From: Frankiales bacterium
GTDB lineage: Bacteria; Actinomycetota; Actinomycetes; Mycobacteriales; SCTD01
Assembly: GCA_004299215.1 (NCBI GenBank)
Contig: SCTD01000100.1
Coordinates: forward strand, 1-5,263
Length of the DNA stretch: 5,263 bases
Reading direction: 5' to 3'
Made by a program: the position numbers and the translations under genes. Below are positions 1-4,675 of the stretch, one piece after another. Within the stretch, counting starts at the first letter, position 1. Each line of letters begins with the position of its first letter. The notes beneath the pieces were generated by a model. It did no database searches. It saw nothing but the letters and a program-made list of their open reading frames with translations, and was not told the origin of the DNA.

Positions 1-833
1 CCGAGTACGACCCGGTCGCGGTCGCGGGTGACCAGCCGGCGCCGCTCCACTTCCTCCGCAACCGCGTGCTGAGGGCGCTCGGAACGACGCTCCCGGACGT
101 CGAGATCACGCGCCCCGGCGGTCTCGAGGTCGACGAGGTGGCGGTCAGCCCGGTCGGGGCGGCGCTCGCCGTCATCACCCGCTCGACGGGCGGCGACGCG
201 CTGCGCGTCGGCCTGGTCGAGGGCCCGCTCGAGCAGGTGCTGGCCAAGCGCGGTCTGCGCAGCCCCACGTGGGGACCGGGCACACAGGGCGTCTGGCTGC
301 TCGAACCGGGTCCGCGGCCGCTGCTGTGGCGGGTGCCGACGGACGGGCCCCCGCAGGCGGTGCGCTACCCCCAGCCGGCCGGCGCCGGGCCGCTGACGAC
401 CATCCAGGTGTCACGCGACGGTGCGCGCATCGCGCTGGTGTTCGGCACGGGCACGGCGGGCCGGCTCTACGTCGGCCGGATCGAGCCGGCCGGCGGTGGC
501 TTCACGGTCACCGGCGCGGACCGGATCGCCCCCGACCTCGTGGCGGTCACCGACGTCGGCTGGCAGTCGGGCACCTCGCTGACGGTCCTCGCGTCGCGGA
601 CCGCGGGCGCCCCGCAGCTGCTGCTCTGGACGGTGTCGGTGGACGGGTCCGCCGGGCCGACGCCGGTGCCGCGACAGGGTCTCAACGGCGTGCCGGAGTC
701 GCTCGCCGTCATGCCCGGCCAGCCGCTCGTGGTCGCGGCCACCATGCCCGACGGGCGCAGCCTGCTGTTCCGGGAGAGCGGGGCGCTGCTGCTGCAGACC
801 GACCAGGGCGGGTTCCCCGTCTACCCGGGCTGA
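1..833 (+). CDS. lpqB: LpqB, MtrAB-associated lipoprotein (3' part; 5' end outside window)
   Basis: The frame is open from the window edge (first whole codon at 3) and gives 276 visible residues before TGA at 831-833. The GTG at 66 is internal: codons upstream of it read smoothly (LHFLRNRV), so the true start lies before the window. The visible part consists of repeating beta-rich segments with turns such as SPTWGPG, VSRDGARIALV and DVGWQSG. This is the style of the C-terminal beta-propeller domain of LpqB; the signal peptide, lipobox and GerMN-like domain would be upstream. In Actinobacteria LpqB is an extracytoplasmic lipoprotein that interacts with the sensor kinase MtrB and influences MtrA signalling, cell-wall homeostasis and division. 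The assignment rests on this sequence style together with the following comF and hpf genes, the usual lpqB neighbours. A different propeller lipoprotein is the main alternative. Confidence 0.82.
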   Translation, partial: EYDPVAVAGDQPAPLHFLRNRVLRALGTTLPDVEITRPGGLEVDEVAVSPVGAALAVITRSTGGDALRVGLVEGPLEQVLAKRGLRSPTWGPGTQGVWLLEPGPRPLLWRVPTDGPPQAVRYPQPAGAGPLTTIQVSRDGARIALVFGTGTAGRLYVGRIEPAGGGFTVTGADRIAPDLVAVTDVGWQSGTSLTVLASRTAGAPQLLLWTVSVDGSAGPTPVPRQGLNGVPESLAVMPGQPLVVAATMPDGRSLLFRESGALLLQTDQGGFPVYPG

Positions 834-839
834 TCCACA

Positions 840-866
840 GGTCCGGCGCCCGGCCTTGCCGGGACC
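840..866 (+). terminator. Hairpin between lpqB and comF, possible weak terminator
   Basis: GGTCCGGC (840-847) can pair with GCC-G-GGACC (858-866), giving 8 bp with one bulged G at 861. An alternative, mutually exclusive stem is CCCGGC (849-854) with GCCGGG (858-863) and a 3-nt loop. No T-run follows. It begins 7 nt after the lpqB stop, so a terminator or attenuator is plausible, but stems of this size are common by chance in such GC-rich DNA. Confidence 0.3.
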
Positions 867-891
867 ACCGGGTCGCTCGCACCGTGGTGAC

Positions 892-1581
892 GTGCTCGCC
901 GACCTGCTCGACCTGGTGCTCCCGCGCGACTGCGCCGGCTGCCGCCTCCCGGGGCGCACCCTGTGCGGCGCCTGCGCGGCGGAGCTGGGCTCCCCTCGCC
1001 CGCACCGCCCCGACCCGTGCCCGGCCGGGCTGCCCCCGCTCGTCGCTGCGGCGGCGTACGACGGCGCGGTCCGCGCTGCGCTGCTGGCGCACAAGGAGCG
1101 CGGCCGGCTCGGGCTGGCCGTCCCGCTCGGCATCGCGCTCGCGGCAGCGGTGCGGGAGCTCGACCCGCCGCGGGGGGCCGTGCTGGTGCCGGTGCCGTCC
1201 TCCCCGGCGGCCGTGCGCGAGCGCGGGCAGGACCACGCGCGCCGGCTGGCCGCTGCCGCGGCACGCCGCCTGCCGGGGGTCCGGGCGCGGGCGCTGCTGC
1301 TGCCCGCCCGCCGGGTGGCGGACCAGTCCGGGCTGACCAGCCGTCAGCGCGCGGCCAACCTCACCGGGGCGCTGCGCGCGAGGAGGCGCCTGGACGGCCT
1401 GCCCGTGGTGGTCGTGGACGACGTGGTGACCACCGGCGCCACCCTGGTCGAGGCGGCGCGCGCGCTCCGGGCGGCGGGCGCCGACGTCGTGGGCGCCGCG
1501 GTCGTGGGAGCCACCACGCGGCGGTGGAGCCGTTCACCCGGATGGGCACAACCCCTGTCCATCCGGTCGCCTGCGGTCTAG
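892..1581 (+). CDS. comF: ComF-family phosphoribosyltransferase-like protein
   Basis: The 229-aa protein has an N-terminal zinc-ribbon-like cysteine set (C14, C17, C25, C28, as CxxC twice) after the typical opening LLDLVLPRDC. A type I phosphoribosyltransferase domain follows. It carries the motif VPVPSS, an RERGQDHARRLA segment, the QSGLTSRQRAANL segment and the PRPP-binding loop VVVVDDVVTTGAT (172-184, acidic pair D176/D177). These are the hallmarks of ComF/GntX proteins. In naturally competent bacteria ComF helps take up single-stranded DNA; in Actinobacteria the role is not established. I chose GTG at 892 because family members begin a few residues before LLDLVLP. A TTG at 856 would add 12 residues but lies in a hairpin. 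No clear Shine-Dalgarno is seen for either. The last 18 residues (212-229, after TTRR) look unlike the family and overlap a strong hairpin and the probable hpf promoter region. Confidence 0.85.
   Translation: MLADLLDLVLPRDCAGCRLPGRTLCGACAAELGSPRPHRPDPCPAGLPPLVAAAAYDGAVRAALLAHKERGRLGLAVPLGIALAAAVRELDPPRGAVLVPVPSSPAAVRERGQDHARRLAAAAARRLPGVRARALLLPARRVADQSGLTSRQRAANLTGALRARRRLDGLPVVVVDDVVTTGATLVEAARALRAAGADVVGAAVVGATTRRWSRSPGWAQPLSIRSPAV
1538..1566 (+). terminator. Strong hairpin inside the 3' end of comF; terminator or operator
   Basis: CCGGATGGGCA (1538-1548) pairs with TGTCCATCCGG (1556-1566): 11 bp with a single G-U pair, 8 bp of it uninterrupted, and a 7-nt loop CAACCCC. It lies 13 nt before the comF stop codon and is not followed by a T-run. 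It could end lpqB-comF transcription, or act as a protein-binding palindrome, because its right arm overlaps a possible -35 element for hpf. Confidence 0.45.
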
Positions 1582-1584
1582 CGT
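1555..1584 (+). promoter_or_regulatory. Possible hpf promoter
   Basis: A TANNNT-type -10 candidate, TAGCGT (1579-1584), overlaps the comF stop codon. It has a weak -35 candidate CTGTCC (1555-1560) 18 bp upstream. Each matches only 3 of 6 positions of the housekeeping consensus, so this is tentative. It would give an hpf leader of about 110 nt. Confidence 0.22.
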
Positions 1585-1698
1585 TGGGAGCGGGCCCCCG
1601 TGCGGGGCGAGCCGAGCCGGAGAGGAAGGTGAGCTCCGAGCGGGAGCCGCCACCGCGGTGCGAGAGACGCCCCACCCCCTAGTCACAGGAGGACCTGC

Positions 1699-2340
1699 GT
1701 GGACATCGTCGTCAAGGGCCGGAACGTCGAGGTCCCGGATCACTACCGGGAGCACGTAGCGGGCAAGCTCGCCCCCTCCGAACGGCTGGACTCGCGGGTG
1801 ATCCGCATAGACGTCGAGCTCATGCACGAGAAGAACCCACGTCAGTCCGAGCGCTGTCAGCGCGTCGAGATCACCTGCTACAGCAAGGGTCCCGTGATCC
1901 GGGCCGAGGCCTGCGCCGCCGACTTCTACGCTGCGCTCGACGCCGCGGTGCTCAAGCTCGAGGCGCGGCTGCGCAAGGCGCACGACCGGCGCAGGGTCCA
2001 CCACGGCGTCCGCACGCCGGCGTCGGTCGCGGAGGCGACCGCCGGCCTGCCCGCCCCCGACCTGCCGCCGGTCGGGGTCAGCCTCAACGGCTCCTCGGCG
2101 GAGACGTCGCACGAGACGGTGGCGCTGCTCGACCCCGACGCCGTCGACGACACCGAGACGCTCATCGTGCGCGACAAGACGCATGCCGCGGAGCCGATGA
2201 CGACGGCCGACGCGCTGCACGAGATGGAGCTCGTCGGGCACGACTTCTACCTGTTCGCCGACGCGGCCACCGGGCTGCCGAGCGTCGTGTACCGCCGGCA
2301 CGGCTACGACTACGGAGTCATCCGGCTCGCCGCCGGCTGA
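1699..2340 (+). CDS. hpf: Long-form ribosome hibernation promoting factor HPF
   Basis: The 213-aa protein starts at GTG 1699, set by a near-perfect ribosome binding site AGGAGGA (1687-1693) 5 nt upstream. Residues 1 to about 100 form the S30AE domain (opening MDIVVKGRNVEVPDHYREHV), with alternating strands and a helix containing ADFYAALDAAVLKLEARLRKA. This domain sits in the 30S decoding region and blocks mRNA and tRNA binding. A low-complexity Ala/Pro/Asp linker (about 105-155) follows. The C-terminal dimerisation domain (about 158-213) has PMTTADALHEMELVGHDFYLF and ends YRRHGYDYGVIRL. The two-domain layout is that of long HPF, which by itself joins two 70S ribosomes into inactive 100S dimers in stationary phase or stress. 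Length and domains look intact. hpf next to comF and lpqB is common in Actinobacteria. The own leader and strong RBS suggest control separate from comF. Confidence 0.95.
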   Translation: MDIVVKGRNVEVPDHYREHVAGKLAPSERLDSRVIRIDVELMHEKNPRQSERCQRVEITCYSKGPVIRAEACAADFYAALDAAVLKLEARLRKAHDRRRVHHGVRTPASVAEATAGLPAPDLPPVGVSLNGSSAETSHETVALLDPDAVDDTETLIVRDKTHAAEPMTTADALHEMELVGHDFYLFADAATGLPSVVYRRHGYDYGVIRLAAG

Positions 2341-2361
2341 CCGTCGTACGGCACGACAGCT

Positions 2362-2393
2362 GCGCCGCTCGGGCGATCTCGCCCGGGCGGCGC
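2362..2393 (+). terminator. Terminator-like hairpin after hpf
   Basis: GCGCCGCTCGGGCG (2362-2375) pairs with CGCCCGGGCGGCGC (2380-2393): a 14-bp stem with one G-U pair and tetraloop ATCT. It starts 22 nt after the hpf stop. There is no T-run, as is common for intrinsic terminators in high-GC Actinobacteria. It separates hpf from the response regulator gene. Confidence 0.72.
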
Positions 2394-2410
2394 GGTGCGC
2401 GTGCCAGGAT

Positions 2411-2447
2411 GGGACGGTCCCGGTCACACGGGACATGACGCGGTCCC
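2411..2447. repeat. Alternating GGGAC/GTCCC inverted repeats upstream of the response regulator
   Basis: Four 5-bp units alternate in orientation: GGGAC (2411-2415), GTCCC (2417-2421), GGGAC (2430-2434) and GTCCC (2443-2447). The first two form an 11-bp palindrome centred on 2416. The middle two extend to GTCCCG-N6-CGGGAC (2417-2434). The array ends 37 nt before the chosen start codon, so it is placed where an operator or leader RNA structure would lie. No function is known to me. Confidence 0.5.
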
Positions 2448-2484
2448 TCTCGGTGCCGCGTCGCACGACGAGCTGGGAGGCCCC

Positions 2485-3198
2485 TTGTCCGATCTGCCCG
2501 AGACGGGTCCTGCCCCCGCGCCCGGCGGTCTGCTGGTCGAGCCGATCCGCGTCCTCGTCGTCGACGACCACGCGCTGTTCCGGCGTGGCCTGCAGATGGT
2601 GCTGGAGCAGGAGCCGGACATCGAGGTGGTCGGCGAGGCCAGCGACGGCGCCGAGGCGGTGACGACGGCGGCGGAGACGCTGCCCGACATCGTGCTGATG
2701 GACGTCCGGATGCCCAAGCGCGGCGGCATCGACGCGTGCACGGCGATCCACGAGACCGTCCCGTCCAGCAAGATCATCATGCTGACGATCTCCGACGAGG
2801 AGGCCGACCTCTACGACGCCATCAAGGCCGGCGCGATGGGCTACCTGCTCAAGGAGATCTCCATCGAGGAGGTCGCGTCCGCGATCCGCGCGGTGCACGG
2901 CGGGCAGTCCCTGATCAGCCCGTCGATGGCGAGCAAGCTGCTCACCGAGTTCGCCTCGATGATCAAGAAGACCGACGACCGTCAGCAGGTCCCCACGCCC
3001 CGGCTCACCGACCGCGAGATGGAGGTCCTCAAGCTGGTCGCGAAGGGCATGAACAACCGCGACATCGCCAAGCAGCTCTTCATCAGCGAGAACACCGTGA
3101 AGAACCACATCCGCAACATCCTCGAGAAGCTCCAGCTGCACTCGCGGATGGAAGCCGTGGTCTACGCGGTGCGCGAGAAGCTGCTCGAGATCACCTGA
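2485..3198 (+). CDS. NarL/LuxR-family two-component response regulator (orphan)
   Basis: The 237-aa protein has a receiver domain at about 20-140. It shows the acidic pair D27/D28 (VVDDH), phosphoacceptor D73 in DIVLMDVRMP, T101 (MLTIS) and K123 (LLKE): all residues needed for phosphorylation and switching. A helix-turn-helix of the LuxR type follows at about 174-230 (LTDREMEVLKLVAKG, then ISENTVKNHIRNIL). I chose TTG at 2485 because GGGAGG (2475-2480) lies 4 nt upstream. The longer frame back to GTG 2395 would start inside the hpf terminator hairpin. About 19 Pro/Ala/Gly-rich residues precede the receiver, an unusual extension. No histidine kinase is in the window, so its signal is unknown. 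A NarL-type regulator near hpf recurs in Actinobacteria as far as I recall, but I cannot name the orthologue. A specific link with HPF or copper is not shown. Confidence 0.93.
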   Translation: MSDLPETGPAPAPGGLLVEPIRVLVVDDHALFRRGLQMVLEQEPDIEVVGEASDGAEAVTTAAETLPDIVLMDVRMPKRGGIDACTAIHETVPSSKIIMLTISDEEADLYDAIKAGAMGYLLKEISIEEVASAIRAVHGGQSLISPSMASKLLTEFASMIKKTDDRQQVPTPRLTDREMEVLKLVAKGMNNRDIAKQLFISENTVKNHIRNILEKLQLHSRMEAVVYAVREKLLEIT

Positions 3199-3202
3199 CG
3201 GA

Positions 3203-3279
3203 CCCGCTTCCCCGGCGCATCCCCTTCGTTCTCGTACGCCGCGAGGGCGTTCTGCGTCCGAGATCGCAGGGGAAGCGGG
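3203..3279. terminator. Nested inverted-repeat structure between convergent genes; bidirectional terminator candidate
   Basis: A perfect 11-bp inverted repeat, CCCGCTTCCCC (3203-3213) and GGGGAAGCGGG (3269-3279), encloses two further stems. These are GGCGCA (3214-3219) with TGCGTC (3253-3258), and CGTTCTCG (3227-3234) with CGAGGGCG (3242-3249), the latter with two G-U pairs. The structure begins 5 nt after the response regulator stop and ends 16 nt before the csoR stop codon on the other strand. It can therefore serve as terminator for both convergent genes. It is much longer than a simple terminator. Confidence 0.55.
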
Positions 3280-3295
3280 AGGTACGACAGGCGTG

Positions 3296-3580
3296 TCAGC
3301 GGCTGAGCATGCGGCCGACGGCGCCCATCAGCTCCTGGACCTGCTCCTCGGGGTCGGCCGGTCCGCCGCCGTGCCCCATCAGGCAGTGCCGGGCGTGCCC
3401 GTCCAGCAGGCCGAGGGCGACCTTGTCGAGCGCGGCGCGCACGGCGTTGATCTGGGTGAGGACGTCGATGCAGTAGCGGTCCTCCTCGACCATCCGCGAG
3501 ATGCCGCGGACCTGGCCCTCCACGCGGGCGAGCCGCTTCTGCAGCTGCTCCTTGCTGGCGGTGTAGCCACGAGTCGTCAT
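3296..3580 (-). CDS. csoR: CsoR-type copper-sensing transcriptional repressor
   Basis: The 94-aa protein is an all-helical CsoR/RcnR family member. The first helix carries KEQLQKRLARVEGQVRGISRM and the Cu(I) site residues are C37 (in RYCIDV), H62 and C66 (HARHC, spaced HxxxC). This C-H-C triad matches the Cys36/His61/Cys65 set of Mycobacterium tuberculosis CsoR, so copper is the expected signal, not nickel or sulfide. Apo-CsoR binds DNA as a tetramer; Cu(I) releases it. ATG at 3580 gives the normal family start a few residues before helix 1. An upstream in-frame ATG at 3655 would add 25 residues, run through the operator and overlap copZ, so I reject it. No Shine-Dalgarno precedes 3580; the transcript may be nearly leaderless, with TAGGGT (3597 to 3592 on the - strand) as a possible -10. 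It is divergent from copZ and convergent with the response regulator gene. Confidence 0.95.
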   Translation of the reverse strand: MTTRGYTASKEQLQKRLARVEGQVRGISRMVEEDRYCIDVLTQINAVRAALDKVALGLLDGHARHCLMGHGGGPADPEEQVQELMGAVGRMLSR

Positions 3581-3589
3581 GTGCGGAAG

Positions 3590-3606
3590 ATACCCTAAGG
3601 GGGTAT
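3590..3606. promoter_or_regulatory. CsoR operator shared by csoR and copZ
   Basis: The palindrome ATACCC (3590-3595), N5, GGGTAT (3601-3606) reads ATACCCTAAGGGGGTAT. It closely resembles the Bacillus subtilis copZA operator (TACCCTACGGGGGTA as I recall it) and the general TACCC/GGGTA form of CsoR sites. It lies 10 nt upstream of csoR and 36 nt upstream of copZ. Possible -10 hexamers of both directions, TAGGGT (-) and TATGGT (3604-3609, +), overlap it, so bound CsoR would block both promoters. Confidence 0.85.
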
Positions 3607-3641
3607 GGTTGTCTCGAGGACGTCGACCGATGGAGGACATC

Positions 3642-3845
3642 ATGGAGCAGCGCACCTACACCGTCACCGGCATGACCTGCGGGCACTGCGTGGCCTCCGT
3701 GACCGAGGAGGTCGGCGAGGTTCCCGGCGTGCAGTCCGTCGACGTGCAGCTCGAGTCCGGCGCGCTCACCGTCACCGGTGAGGGCCTCTCCGACGACGCC
3801 GTGAAGGCGGCCGTGGAGGAGGCCGGGTACGCGGTGGCCCCGTGA
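3642..3845 (+). CDS. copZ: CopZ-like copper chaperone (single heavy-metal-associated domain)
   Basis: The 67-aa protein is one HMA domain with the Cu(I) motif GMTCGHC (residues 10-16; C13 and C16 are ligands), followed by a helix, VQSVDVQLESGALTV, and the closing GYAVAP. This is the full length of Atx1/CopZ chaperones, which carry Cu(I) in the cytoplasm and pass it to the N-terminal HMA domain of CopA. ATG 3642 is favoured over ATG 3630 because GGAGG (3632-3636) sits 5 nt before it and would be inside the longer form. Its stop overlaps the start of the next gene by 4 bp. The CsoR palindrome upstream predicts induction by copper. The His in CGHC, in place of the Ala of many CopZ proteins, may tune Cu(I) affinity; that is inference. 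Confidence 0.94.
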   Translation: MEQRTYTVTGMTCGHCVASVTEEVGEVPGVQSVDVQLESGALTVTGEGLSDDAVKAAVEEAGYAVAP

Positions 3846-4675
3846 GGGAGCTGCCCCCCGTCGTCCGGCTCGGTCTGTTCGGGGCCGGGCTCGCCGCCGT
3901 CCTGGTCGGCTCGCTCTCCCTCGGACGGGCGACCGGCGACGTGGCTGCGGCGGAGCCCGCTCCGCAGCAGCACGTCGAGCAGGCGCGCGACGCGCCGGTC
4001 GTCGACGACGCCGTCACCGGCACCAGCCTGTCCGCCGGCGGCTTGCGGCTCGACGTGGGGACCACCTCGTTCCCGGCGTCGCAGGCGACGACGCTCGACT
4101 TCCGGATCCTGGACGGGGACGGCGTCCCGGTGACCGACTTCGACGTCGAGCAGGGCAAGCGGATGCACCTGGTCCTCGTCAGCCGGGACCTGTCCCGGCA
4201 CGCGCACCTGCACCCCGAGCTCGGCGCCGACGGGACGTGGAGCACCCGGCTCACCCTGGCCCCCGGGGCCTACCGCGCGGTGGCGGACTTCTCCACCGGC
4301 GGCGAGCGCCGCAGCCTGGGCGTCGACCTGGCCGCTCCCGGGGAGCTCGAGCTGACGTCGCTGCCGGCACCCGCGAGCAGCGTCACCGTCGACGGGCTCC
4401 GGGTCGAGCTGGAGCGCGCCGGGAACCTGCTGTCCTTCACCGCTTTTCGTGGTGACGAGCCGGTCGTCCCGGAGCCCTACCTCGGCGCCCGTGGCCACCT
4501 GGTCGCCTTCCGCGCGGGCGACCTCGCGTACGCCCACGTCCACCCCAGCGGGGAGTCCGGCGCGACCACGTCCTACGTCGCGGAGCTCCCCGGCGCCGGC
4601 CGCTACCGGCTCTTCCTCGAGCTGCAGGTCGACGGCAGGGTGCGTACGGCGCCGTTCACCCTGGAGCTGTCGTGA
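3842..4675 (+). CDS. Membrane-anchored protein with two H-x12-HxHP repeats, copper operon member of unknown function
   Basis: The 277-aa protein starts at GTG 3842, overlapping the copZ stop (GTGA). Its N-terminus has one hydrophobic segment (about 10-28) after a charged start, so it is probably anchored with the rest outside. No lipobox exists and the protein has no cysteine. A linker (about 30-60, Ala/Pro/Glu-rich) leads to a duplicated beta-rich domain. Copy 1 runs from GLRLDV (67) and copy 2 from GLRVEL (185). Each continues with an FRxxDG- or FRGDE-like turn, then HLV at H109 or H219, then AHxHP with H122/H124 or H232/H234, and a PGAYR or AGRYR strand. Seven of its eight histidines lie in these motifs (H120 is the extra one). 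Similar proteins, often called hypothetical or heavy-metal-associated, occur beside copZ and copA in Actinobacteria to my knowledge. Extracytoplasmic copper binding is likely but inferred. Confidence 0.85.
   Translation: MRELPPVVRLGLFGAGLAAVLVGSLSLGRATGDVAAAEPAPQQHVEQARDAPVVDDAVTGTSLSAGGLRLDVGTTSFPASQATTLDFRILDGDGVPVTDFDVEQGKRMHLVLVSRDLSRHAHLHPELGADGTWSTRLTLAPGAYRAVADFSTGGERRSLGVDLAAPGELELTSLPAPASSVTVDGLRVELERAGNLLSFTAFRGDEPVVPEPYLGARGHLVAFRAGDLAYAHVHPSGESGATTSYVAELPGAGRYRLFLELQVDGRVRTAPFTLELS

Noticed and set aside
856..891. Longer ComF-like protein from TTG 856
   Set aside because: The codon sits in the loop of a hairpin, has no ribosome binding site, and would add residues (PGPPGRSHRGD) absent from the usual family start. 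It is not fully excluded.
269..1336. 355-codon + strand frame across lpqB and comF
   Set aside because: It is an Arg/Ala/Gly-rich frame-shifted shadow spanning the lpqB stop and comF start, without motifs.
1594..1608. Small GC stem GCCCC/GGGGC in the hpf leader
   Set aside because: A 5-bp GC stem is expected often by chance at this base composition and has no supporting context.
2395..2484. Longer response regulator from GTG 2395
   Set aside because: That codon overlaps the hpf terminator hairpin region and lacks a ribosome binding site, while TTG 2485 has GGGAGG at the right distance.
1534..3141. 535-codon open frame on the - strand
   Set aside because: It lies antisense to hpf and the response regulator, both with clear protein motifs. 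Its sequence is the Val/Asp/Arg/Leu-rich mirror expected opposite GC-rich genes, and it has no recognisable domain.
3199..3295. Remnant coding sequence between the response regulator and csoR genes
   Set aside because: The - strand frame gives a protein-like stretch (QNALAAYENEG), but there is no start, domain or extension; the nested inverted repeats explain the region better.
3581..3655. Longer csoR starting at ATG 3655
   Set aside because: It would run through the CsoR operator and overlap the start of copZ, and the extra 25 residues do not resemble the family N-terminus.
3656..4543. 295-codon - strand frame opposite copZ and the histidine-motif gene
   Set aside because: The + strand holds clear HMA and HxH motifs with coupled starts; the - frame is a low-complexity shadow.
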